The notes beneath the pieces were generated by a model. The model worked only from the letters and a program-made list of their open reading frames with translations. It searched no databases and had not been told where the DNA came from. A stretch of 14,589 nucleotides of DNA from an uncultured Holophagaceae bacterium. Its GTDB lineage: Bacteria; Acidobacteriota; Holophagae; Holophagales; Holophagaceae. The DNA lies in NCBI GenBank assembly GCA_903919165.1, contig CAIXHJ010000218.1, forward strand, positions 1 to 14,589. Reading direction: 5' to 3'. The position numbers and the translations under genes are program-made. The stretch's first letter is position 1. Every line of letters begins with the position of its first letter. Positions 7,033 through 14,073 of this stretch are shown here, in pieces.

Positions 7033-9624
7033 GTGACAGCAACACACCAAGCCCATCTGCCTTCCAGCCTGGACCTCGGAGGCTTCCGGGGCCTGACGGA
7101 AAGCGAGGCCCTGCTCCGTTTGGAGCACGAAGGCGCCAATGAACTGCCCTCCCGCGAGAAACGGGGACTGTGGGCCATTGCGTGGGAGGTTGTCCACGAG
7201 CCCATGTTCCTAATGCTCGTGGCGGCGGGCGCACTTTATCTGGTGATGGGAGAGCCGAAGGACGCCTTGATGCTCCTCGGCTTTGTCTTGGTGGTCATGG
7301 GCATCACCATCATCCAGGAGCGGCGGACGGAGCATGCCCTGGAGGCTCTTCGGGATCTCTCCAGTCCTCGGGCACTGGTGATCCGGGACGGTCAGCAGCG
7401 CCGCATCCCTGGCCGCGAAGTGGTCCCCGGCGACATCCTGGTGGTGGTGGAAGGGGACAGGGTTGCTGCGGATGCCGTCCTTCGCGCGGGCATCAACCTT
7501 TCGGTGGACGAGTCCCTGCTCACTGGGGAATCCGTCCCCGTGCGCAAGTCAGCCTCGACCGAGGTTCAAACCCTTGATGCTCCGGGTGGAGACGAATTGT
7601 CGTCCATGTTTTCAGGAACACTGGTGACGGCGGGACAGGGGGTGGCTGAGGTTCTGGGCACCGGCCTTCACACGGAACTCGGGAAGATCGGGAAGGCCTT
7701 GCAGGGGGTGGAGCCAGAGGCCACGTTCCTCGAAAAAGAGACGAACCGGTTGGTGCGCACGCTTGCACTCACAGGATTAAGCGCTTGCGTGGTGGTGGTC
7801 ATCCTCTATGCCCTCACCAGAGGCGGAGGGGCCCAGGTCTGGAAGGAAGGCCTGCTGGCGGGCATCGCGCTGGCGATGGCCATCCTCCCGGAAGAGTTTC
7901 CCGTGGTGCTCACCGTGTTCATGGCGCTCGGTGCTTGGCGTATCTCCCGCAGCCGGGTCCTCACCCGGCGCATGCCCGCCATCGAGACGCTTGGTGCTGC
8001 CACCGTTCTATGTGTGGACAAGACAGGAACCCTGACCCTCAACCAGATGACACTCAAACGGCTAAATGTAGAGGGCCATTCCCAGGATCTGGCCGCGGTT
8101 GGATCAGCCTTGCCGGATTCGGTCCACGACCTGATGGAATTCGCCATCCTGGCCAGCAAACGCGATCCCTTCGACCCCATGGAACGCGCCCTCCATGCGG
8201 CCGGGAAAACCTGGCTGATGGAAACGGAACACCTTCACCCCGCCTGGACTTTGGCAAAGGAATACCCCCTCGCGCCGGAGCTCTTGGCCGTGACCCATGC
8301 CTGGAACTGCGGCGACGACCGAGTCATGGTGGCAACCAAAGGTGCGCCTGAAGCCGTGGTGGACCTCTGCCACTTACCGGTGCAGCGTCGGACTCAGATT
8401 GAAGGATGGGTCGCTGGACTGGCCTCTCAGGGACTGCGCGTCCTCGGTGTGGCCCGGGGAAGCTACAGTGCGGCCGACCTTCCGGAAGCGCATCACGACC
8501 TGAGCCTGGAATTCATCGGCCTGCTTGGGTTGGAGGATCCCGTGCGGCCCACGGTTCCAGCCGCGGTGGCGGAATGCCGCACGGCTGGTATCCGCGTGAT
8601 GATGATCACCGGAGACTACCCGGCCACCGCCGAGAACATCGCCCGGCAGGCCGGGATCCCCGATCCCGAGAAGGTCATCACGGGCCCCGAGCTGAACCAG
8701 ATGAGTGATGAGACCCTCGCCGAAAGGATCCGTGAGGTCAATGTCTTTGCCCGAGTGGTACCGGAACAAAAGCTTCGGCTGGTCACCGCCCTCAAGGCCA
8801 ACCGCGAAGTGGTGGCCATGACGGGGGACGGCGTGAACGATGCCCCCGCCCTCAAGGCTGCCCACATTGGCGTGGCCATGGGCGGCCGCGGCACGGACGT
8901 GGCCCGGGAAGCCGCGTCCCTGGTGTTGCTGGACGATGACTTCTCGTCCATCGTGGCCGCCGTCAAGCTGGGGCGGCGCATCTTTGACAACATCCGCAAG
9001 GCCGTGGCTTTCATTTTCGCAGTGCACATCCCCATCGCTGGGCTCTCCATGCTCCCGGCGTTCTTTCCCGGCTGGCCGCTGATTCTGCTGCCGGTGCACA
9101 TCGTATTCCTGGAGTTGGTGATCGACCCTTCCTGCTCGCTGGTTTTTGAGGCTGAGGAGGCTGAAGCGGATGTCATGCGCCGACCGCCCAGGGATCCGCA
9201 GGAAAGGCTGTTCAGCCTTAAATCCATCGGTCTCGCCGTGCTGCAAGGGGGCACAGCGCTCGCTGCCTGCATCGCTGTTTTCCTGGTCGCCCGTACCAAC
9301 CATGGACACGACGCCGCCCGTGCACTGACTTTCACGGCCCTCGTGGTCTCCTTCCTCGCCATCATCCTGGCCAACCGCTCCTCGACGGTGAGCATGATCG
9401 GCGGTCTGAGGAACCCCAACTCTGCGCTCTGGTGGGTGATGGGGGGGACGACCACCTGTCTGATCCTGGTGCTGGCCTGGCCCGGGGCTCAGCGCCTGTT
9501 CCACTTCGCGCGCCTAGATGGTCCGGACCTGCTGCTCGCCTGCTCGGCCGGCGTCGCCAGCATTCTATGGTTTGAAGGGCTCAAGGTCTTGCGTCGACGG
9601 GCATCTCCCTCTGAAAAGGTATGA
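7033..9624 (+). CDS. P-type cation-transporting ATPase (P2-like, substrate unassigned)
   Basis: Membrane pump that hydrolyses ATP to move cations. Numbering from GTG 7033 (863 residues): N-terminal cation-ATPase domain; actuator TGES (164-167); M4 motif PEEF (286-289); phosphorylation site DKTGT with Asp329; nucleotide-binding KGAPE (436-440); hinge TGDGVNDAP (597-605); then M5-M10. The layout is that of Ca2+/Mg2+/Na+ type ATPases (no heavy-metal-binding N-terminus, no CPx motif). M4 has PEEFP rather than PEGLP, M5 lacks the Asn and Glu used by SERCA, and M6 reads ELVIDPSCSLVFE, so the ion cannot be assumed to be Ca2+. GTG 7033 has AGGTGA 5 nt upstream; TTG 6970 (21 residues longer, weaker GGAAGA) is the alternative. 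It follows the ABC ATPase by 133 bp with no clear terminator. Both ends and all motifs are intact. Confidence 0.93.
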   Translation: MTATHQAHLPSSLDLGGFRGLTESEALLRLEHEGANELPSREKRGLWAIAWEVVHEPMFLMLVAAGALYLVMGEPKDALMLLGFVLVVMGITIIQERRTEHALEALRDLSSPRALVIRDGQQRRIPGREVVPGDILVVVEGDRVAADAVLRAGINLSVDESLLTGESVPVRKSASTEVQTLDAPGGDELSSMFSGTLVTAGQGVAEVLGTGLHTELGKIGKALQGVEPEATFLEKETNRLVRTLALTGLSACVVVVILYALTRGGGAQVWKEGLLAGIALAMAILPEEFPVVLTVFMALGAWRISRSRVLTRRMPAIETLGAATVLCVDKTGTLTLNQMTLKRLNVEGHSQDLAAVGSALPDSVHDLMEFAILASKRDPFDPMERALHAAGKTWLMETEHLHPAWTLAKEYPLAPELLAVTHAWNCGDDRVMVATKGAPEAVVDLCHLPVQRRTQIEGWVAGLASQGLRVLGVARGSYSAADLPEAHHDLSLEFIGLLGLEDPVRPTVPAAVAECRTAGIRVMMITGDYPATAENIARQAGIPDPEKVITGPELNQMSDETLAERIREVNVFARVVPEQKLRLVTALKANREVVAMTGDGVNDAPALKAAHIGVAMGGRGTDVAREAASLVLLDDDFSSIVAAVKLGRRIFDNIRKAVAFIFAVHIPIAGLSMLPAFFPGWPLILLPVHIVFLELVIDPSCSLVFEAEEAEADVMRRPPRDPQERLFSLKSIGLAVLQGGTALAACIAVFLVARTNHGHDAARALTFTALVVSFLAIILANRSSTVSMIGGLRNPNSALWWVMGGTTTCLILVLAWPGAQRLFHFARLDGPDLLLACSAGVASILWFEGLKVLRRRASPSEKV

Positions 9625-9736
9625 TCCCTCGCCGGATGGATTCCATCAGGCCGATCAAAATCTTCATGGCCGTCAGGCGTGAGTGATGGCGACCTGGTTC
9701 CTTTCGTCCGCATTAGAAATTCATGCGTCTGTAGGA

Positions 9737-9853
9737 TCAGTGGTGGAAGGCCTTGATGAACCGGAATGCCAACAGCAGCATGAGGAACACGAGGTAGAAG
9801 CGCAGGAAGTAGAGCGCGAAGCGGGTGGTGGGGGTGAGCTTGACTCTCGGCAT
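9737..9853 (-). CDS. 38-residue single-pass membrane peptide
   Basis: A short ORF starts 2 nt after the stop of the MgtE-like gene (TAGCCATG), so translation is probably coupled. The 38-residue product has a basic N-terminus (MPRVKLTPTTR), one strongly hydrophobic stretch at about 12-30 (core YLVFLMLLLAF) and a basic/aromatic tail ending FHH. This is a plausible small inner-membrane protein, with three N-terminal positive charges favouring N-in topology. Small single-pass peptides often sit in transporter operons and bind the transporter (KdpF, MgtR and MntS-like cases are known examples), so a modulator of the NRAMP protein is a reasonable inference. No homologue is recognised. Its coding nature rests on position, length and composition; the ribosome binding site (GAAAG) is weak. 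Confidence 0.6.
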   Translation of the reverse strand: MPRVKLTPTTRFALYFLRFYLVFLMLLLAFRFIKAFHH

Positions 9854-9855
9854 GG

Positions 9856-11133
9856 CTAGGCTTTCGGTCGGGGGGCTGTGCCCCGCATGATGTCGTTGTA
9901 CCGGATGACGCCGAGGATCCGGTCCTCGGGATCCACCACGGGGACCATCCTGAAGTGGTACTTCCCGAAGAGGGCGTCGAGATCCTCGCGAATGTCATCT
10001 GCCTCGGCGGCCACGGCCGGGGAGGCCATCAGGTCCCCCATCCGGACAGCATCGTCGGAGACCAGCAGGAGCCGCGCATCCACAGCCCCCAACAGGCGGC
10101 CGTCCGGGCCTTCGGCGTAAAGGTAGGAGATGCCACTGTACCCGAGGCCGGACGTTCGCACTTTGGCCCGGGCCTGGGCCACGGTGAGGTCCAGGGGCAC
10201 CGTGAGGTACTCCGCCGACATGAAGTCACGTGCCGTGGCTTCACGCTCTGACAGCAGGGCACTCACCCGCCTCCGCCGCTCATCCGGAAGGAGTGCAAGC
10301 ATCTCTTCCGCGTCTTCATGGGGCAGGACGCCGAGAAGGTCCACCAGTTGGGGCGTGGACAGCCGGGCGAGAATGTTCTGCGCCCGCTCCTGCCTGAGGT
10401 TGGCGATGATCTGGCGCTGGGCCCGGGGCTCGGCTTCCGTCAAGGTCTCCGCCGCCTTCTTGGGTTCCAGGGCCGAGAACAGGGCCTCCTGCTCCTGGCC
10501 AGTCAGCTCCTCGAGGGCGTCGGCGAGGTCTTCCTTGGGCATATCATGAAGCTGTTCCTTGGTGACGGAAAGTTGTAGCCGGTCTGAGGCGATGGCATCC
10601 TCCAGCGAGAGCGGCTGGACAAATTTCCACGGAATCAGATCCTCACGGATCAGCGTGGTGAGCCGCTGGAGGCCCCACTTGCGGAGGAATCCGTTGAAGG
10701 ACGCATCCACTGCCGCAAGGTAGAATCCGCTGTCATCGGCCCGAAGAAGCACATCATTCACCACCTCGGTCTTGCGGTCATCGATGTCCAGGATGGTGCG
10801 GCCCATCAAATGTTTGTCGGCGAGGATCCAACCGGGCTGATCTTGGAAGGGCGGATACTGGTTGCCAGAGTCCGGGGCACGCACGATGAGGCCCCGATCC
10901 GACAGATCCACCACCTTGTCCCAGGGCACGAACTCGCTAGGCACCCCCCATCCATGGTCAATGTAGACGCCCACTGCGCGGGGGAAGGGCTCGGCGAGCG
11001 CAAAGACGATGTCCGACGCCGGTCCCAACTTGCGCCCGTCTCCGGCAAGGCGGACTGGCTTGCGGAAGACCCGTGAAAAGTAGATGCCGCGCGGTCCCTG
11101 GGAGGAATCCTGCGGATTGTTGCCCTTGCTCAT
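9856..11133 (-). CDS. PRC-barrel / MgtE N-terminal / CBS-pair protein without channel domain
   Basis: Probable cytosolic metal-sensing partner of the NRAMP transporter. The 425-residue protein has, in order, two PRC-barrel-like segments (about 16-85 and 103-170, with LGPASDIVF and RTILDIDDRKTEVVNDVLL), an MgtE-N-type helical superhelix (about 190-295, repeats such as LADALEELTGQEQEALFSALEP) and a CBS pair (about 300-418, ending RILGVIRYNDIM). In true MgtE channels the N and CBS domains bind Mg2+ and gate a five-helix pore; here no membrane segment follows and the stop comes right after the second CBS motif. ATG 11133 has GGAGGA 5 nt upstream, and it overlaps the NRAMP stop (ATGA), implying coupled translation. 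The open frame extends to 11247, but that region lies inside the NRAMP gene. Domain calls are confident for MgtE-N and CBS, moderate for PRC. Confidence 0.88.
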   Translation of the reverse strand: MSKGNNPQDSSQGPRGIYFSRVFRKPVRLAGDGRKLGPASDIVFALAEPFPRAVGVYIDHGWGVPSEFVPWDKVVDLSDRGLIVRAPDSGNQYPPFQDQPGWILADKHLMGRTILDIDDRKTEVVNDVLLRADDSGFYLAAVDASFNGFLRKWGLQRLTTLIREDLIPWKFVQPLSLEDAIASDRLQLSVTKEQLHDMPKEDLADALEELTGQEQEALFSALEPKKAAETLTEAEPRAQRQIIANLRQERAQNILARLSTPQLVDLLGVLPHEDAEEMLALLPDERRRRVSALLSEREATARDFMSAEYLTVPLDLTVAQARAKVRTSGLGYSGISYLYAEGPDGRLLGAVDARLLLVSDDAVRMGDLMASPAVAAEADDIREDLDALFGKYHFRMVPVVDPEDRILGVIRYNDIMRGTAPRPKA

Positions 11134-12461
11134 GTGGTCCTCCGGAACAGACCTTCCAGCAGCCCCGGAAAGAGTGTCGAGACGGCGAAGAGGGTGGACA
11201 TCAAGGTGACGAAAATGACGATGGACCAGTTGGCGACGTTCTCCCAACGGGTGTTCACATGCTTGCCCATGAACTGCTCATCGTTGAGGATGAGGATGAG
11301 GAAGACCAGCGCTGTGGGGAGCAGGGTCACTGCCACCACCTGTACGAACATGGTGATGATCTGCTGTGTCGCGTCGGAGGAGATTATCGCGACGAAACCG
11401 GAGGACAACAGCATCAGCAGATACACCACGTAGAACCAGGGCGCATCCTTCACGCTTTTATTGAGGCTGTGGGCCCAGCCGAAGACCTCGCCCACCGCCC
11501 AGCTCGACGAGAGGGAGATGCACAACGCCCCAAGGAAACCCGCGTCGAAGAGACCGATGGCGAAGAGTCTCCGGGCGGTCTCGCCATGAGGGATCAGGGG
11601 CGTGAGGGCCGCGGCGGCTTCGTTCACCTTCTCCATGATCATGGGGGGACTGTGGTGATGGAGCGCGGCGGCGGTGGTGATGATGATGAAGACGGCCACG
11701 ATGCAGGTCAGCAGCGACCCCACGAAGGTCTCCAGCTTCCCGAACTTGATGTCGTGGATGTCCAGGCCCTTGTCCACCACGGCGCTCTGCTGGAAGAAGA
11801 TCATCCAGGGGGCGATGGTGGTGCCGATGTTCGCCAGCAGCACGAAGAGGATGTCCCCTGAAAGGCCGCCTCCCCCCAGGTTGGGCACGAAGAGGCCGCG
11901 ACCTACCAGGCCCCAGGATGGCGCTGCGGGTGCCTTCATGGCCCAGAAAGCGGCCGGAATATAGACAAGGTTGAAGGCGCAGAAGAAGAGGGTCAGCTTC
12001 TCGAAAGTCCAGTACTTCCCCGTGAGCACCACGAGGAAAAGAATCATGGTGACGCCCAGAAAGGTCAATGTCGGCGGGATGCCAAACATCTGGCCGGCGA
12101 TGATCATCCCGATGTATTCAGTGATCAGGGTGAGCCAGTTCACGATGGCCAGGTCCGCCAGGGAGAACCACCCCCAGAACTTGCCGAAACCTTCGAAGAT
12201 GGCCTCCGCGTGACCCCGCTTGGTGACTGCACCGAGCCGCACCGTCATCTCCTGCACATAGTAGGCCATGGGTACGAGGATGATGAAAATCCATAGCAGG
12301 CTGAACCCGTACTTAGATCCGGTGTAGGCGTAGGTGGCAATGCCGCCGGCATCGTTGTCGGCGATCATCACGATGATGCCGGGCCCCAACACCGCGAAGA
12401 AGATCATCAGCTGGCGCCGGAAGCGCTCGAGCTGGTGGATGGATTTGCTCACCAGATACAC
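11130..12461 (-). CDS. NRAMP-superfamily divalent metal transporter (non-canonical metal site)
   Basis: Inner-membrane transporter of the SLC11/NRAMP fold with about 11 hydrophobic segments in 443 residues. The TM1 unwound segment reads GPGIIVMIADNDAGG (D35-N-D-A-G39), where Mn/Fe transporters have DPGN. TM6 reads NIGTTIAPWMIFFQQ (214-220), where they have MPH. The methionine of the transition-metal site therefore appears absent or displaced, so Mg2+ or another ion is plausible, in line with the co-encoded MgtE-like sensor. The GTG at 12461 (GAGG 5 nt upstream) is the first usable start in frame. However, the frame stays open for at least 32 more codons with coding-like base usage, and a strong GGAGG-ATG start at 12579 would read into it if one C were removed from a run of five (12559-12563). 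The true N-terminus may therefore be longer (about 482 residues). Lies between the porin gene and the MgtE-like gene. Confidence 0.88.
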   Translation of the reverse strand: MYLVSKSIHQLERFRRQLMIFFAVLGPGIIVMIADNDAGGIATYAYTGSKYGFSLLWIFIILVPMAYYVQEMTVRLGAVTKRGHAEAIFEGFGKFWGWFSLADLAIVNWLTLITEYIGMIIAGQMFGIPPTLTFLGVTMILFLVVLTGKYWTFEKLTLFFCAFNLVYIPAAFWAMKAPAAPSWGLVGRGLFVPNLGGGGLSGDILFVLLANIGTTIAPWMIFFQQSAVVDKGLDIHDIKFGKLETFVGSLLTCIVAVFIIITTAAALHHHSPPMIMEKVNEAAAALTPLIPHGETARRLFAIGLFDAGFLGALCISLSSSWAVGEVFGWAHSLNKSVKDAPWFYVVYLLMLLSSGFVAIISSDATQQIITMFVQVVAVTLLPTALVFLILILNDEQFMGKHVNTRWENVANWSIVIFVTLMSTLFAVSTLFPGLLEGLFRRTT

Positions 12462-12497
12462 AGGAACCTCGGACTGGATGCTCAGCGGGACGGACGC

Positions 12498-12514
12498 CCG
12501 GAGCTTGGCTCCGG
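12498..12514 (-). other. perfect 7-bp stem-loop upstream of NRAMP start
   Basis: CCGGAGC and GCTCCGG separated by CAA lie between the short ORF stop (12523) and the NRAMP GTG (12461). No U-tract follows, so it is not an intrinsic terminator by itself. It could act as an attenuator or translation-control hairpin if the short ORF is a leader peptide, or be incidental if this stretch is actually NRAMP coding sequence. Confidence 0.4.
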
Positions 12515-12522
12515 AAAGAAGA

Positions 12523-12579
12523 TCAGCGGCGGGTTCCAGGTCGCGACGGAGGGTCGTTGGGGGCGGTCCGCTTGCCCAT
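12523..12579 (-). other. 18-codon ORF with optimal RBS: frameshifted NRAMP start or leader peptide
   Basis: ATG 12579 has GGAGG with a 5-nt spacer, one of the best ribosome binding sites in the window. The reading frame encodes MGKRTAPNDPPSRPGTRR and then stops. Two readings compete. First, the +1 frame entered at the five-C run (12559-12563) continues without a stop through 32 codons into the NRAMP protein, with codon-position G+C of about 76/52/73% (counted by hand), the pattern expected of coding sequence; this favours a one-base insertion near the NRAMP start. Second, the peptide has four prolines including Pro-Pro and precedes a putative Mg2+ transporter, which recalls the proline-rich mgtL leader peptide of enteric bacteria. 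I favour the frameshift reading, about two to one. Confidence 0.5.
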
Positions 12580-12665
12580 CGCTGCCTCCTTCTTCAAGGT
12601 CCGTCTCCAGGATGCCCGGGTCCCGGACGTGGGATCAATGCCGGCGCGGGAATTCATATCAAGTC

Positions 12666-13994
12666 TCAGAACTGGGCGTGGAGCCGGAGGGCGTAGATGT
12701 TCACTGGCCTACGGTCGCGGTTGTAGCCGGGATTCCAGATGCGCTGGGCGTCGAGTGTGGCGGTGAAGAACCGACCCAGAGGCACGGCATAGTAGGTTTC
12801 GAAAAGCCGTTCCTGGCCATAGTCCAGCCGGCCGTCCCCGATCATGAACCCGAGGCCGCCCGCGGCCAGGTAGGCCCGGTATTCGGGCGACAGGCCATCG
12901 ATGGTCACCGCGAGTCCCAGCCGGTCCTGGGCCCGGGACCATGATGATCCCCCCAGAGTAAGGCCCAGAGCCAGAGAACGATCCACTTCCGTGAAGACCC
13001 AGGTCTCGGTGCGGCCATCATTCCAGCCCGCCCGGAGGAAGGCTTCTAGATCTGCGTTGATGGTCTGGTCGGTGCTGAGGCCCCAGCCGTACTTGATGCG
13101 GCCAGGCTGGCGTGTGGCGGTCACGTCAGGGGCAAGGGGTGACAGCTGGAGGCTCTGCTGGTAGCTGCCCATATCGGCGTGATTGGCGTACCCGAGGATC
13201 CGGACATGGCCCGCCTGACCGTCGATCTCGTGGTCACGCTCCACCTCGACCACATCCCCGTGGGAGCGGTCCACCTGGTGATCGAAGTACATGCCGTTCG
13301 CCTTGGTGGGCACCATGAAGCTCCCGGCACGGAGGGCCCAAGCGTCCCAGTAGAACTCGAACGCCGCACCCCAGCTGTAGCCGCGGGTATCCGCCGGATA
13401 GTCCCAGGCGGCGGTGTCCATGAGGGTCCAGTTCAGGAACTGGGTGCGGGGATCATGGGCATAGGTGTTGGCATCGAAGACGTCGCCCAGGGCGATCCTC
13501 CCGACGGTCATCACCACCCGGCGACGAGTACGGGATCCCCCCACCTGGTTTTGATCTGCGGTGACGGGTTCGGTGGCGCCGCTAATATCCCATGTTTGCT
13601 TCAGGAACAGGCGGGCGAGTGAAACCTTCAGCTCGGAGCTGTCCACCCTGTAGATCTCGCCATTCGGCGCGGCGCCCAGGCCCAGGACGTGGCTGTCGCC
13701 CCGGCCTGCGACCAGCTCCGGATTCACATAGAGTTCGGCGCCCTCCCAGAGGCGGCACCCCAGGAACAAGGTAGAGGTGAAGGAATTGCGGACTTCCTTG
13801 CGGGACTCGAAGCTGTGGTCGCCTGCATAGGGAGACGGAAAGGCCCCGTGCCCCTGGGTGACGGTGGTCGCCTGGCCGTGGAAGCTCCAGGTCTCGAGAA
13901 CCGCATCACTGGCCTGGCTGCGAAGCGTGCTGATGCCCGCCACGAAGGTGGCCGAGAGCAGCAGGGCGCGGAACAGGGTCCGATGGAAGCGCAT
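12666..13994 (-). CDS. OprB-family outer-membrane porin
   Basis: Outer-membrane beta-barrel. The 442-residue precursor begins with a signal peptide (MRFHRTLFRALLLSATFVAGI..., probable cleavage near RSQA/SD). The mature part is a run of amphipathic strands with aromatic girdles. It carries blocks typical of OprB-type porins: GRIALGDVFDANTYAHDPR, NWTLMDTAAWDYPADTRGYSWG, FYWDAWALRAG, and the C-terminal half DQTINADLEAFLRAGWNDG ... ETYYAVPLGRFFTATLDAQ. It ends in phenylalanine (AQF), the usual C-terminal insertion signal. OprB proteins are named carbohydrate-selective, but here the downstream genes encode a metal transporter and its sensor, so passage of a divalent cation or a metal chelate is an alternative. 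ATG 13994 has only a weak ribosome binding site (GGTG). A structured leader lies upstream. Confidence 0.85.
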   Translation of the reverse strand: MRFHRTLFRALLLSATFVAGISTLRSQASDAVLETWSFHGQATTVTQGHGAFPSPYAGDHSFESRKEVRNSFTSTLFLGCRLWEGAELYVNPELVAGRGDSHVLGLGAAPNGEIYRVDSSELKVSLARLFLKQTWDISGATEPVTADQNQVGGSRTRRRVVMTVGRIALGDVFDANTYAHDPRTQFLNWTLMDTAAWDYPADTRGYSWGAAFEFYWDAWALRAGSFMVPTKANGMYFDHQVDRSHGDVVEVERDHEIDGQAGHVRILGYANHADMGSYQQSLQLSPLAPDVTATRQPGRIKYGWGLSTDQTINADLEAFLRAGWNDGRTETWVFTEVDRSLALGLTLGGSSWSRAQDRLGLAVTIDGLSPEYRAYLAAGGLGFMIGDGRLDYGQERLFETYYAVPLGRFFTATLDAQRIWNPGYNRDRRPVNIYALRLHAQF

Positions 13995-14032
13995 GGGAAC
14001 ACCGTGACATGAAGGGAAGGCAGGACGATGAC

Positions 14033-14049
14033 GGGACCGTAACGGCCCC
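14033..14049 (-). promoter_or_regulatory. second leader hairpin upstream of the porin operon
   Basis: In the minus-strand transcript GGGGCCG and CGGTCCC pair around a UUA loop, 7 bp including one G-U pair that would be an A-C mismatch in the opposite strand. The hairpin lies 38 nt upstream of the porin ATG and 24 nt after the large 80-nt hairpin. No poly-U follows, so it is not a standard intrinsic terminator; it may control ribosome access or be part of a larger fold. Confidence 0.45.
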
Positions 14050-14073
14050 GGGACCTGGATGGAGGAGGACGGA

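Noticed and set aside
8374..9504. 376-codon minus-strand ORF opposite the P-type ATPase
   Set aside because: It is antisense to the well-conserved hinge and M5-M10 region; its composition is that of a shadow frame.
9635..9647. GATGG-ATT-CCATC hairpin in the convergent gap after the P-type ATPase as a terminator
   Set aside because: It has only 5 bp of stem, no GC-rich core and no T-tract on either strand. No convincing terminator is visible in 9625-9736.
12462..12665. M-box (ykoK) Mg2+ riboswitch between porin and NRAMP
   Set aside because: No conserved M-box blocks or fitting length; part of the interval also looks coding.
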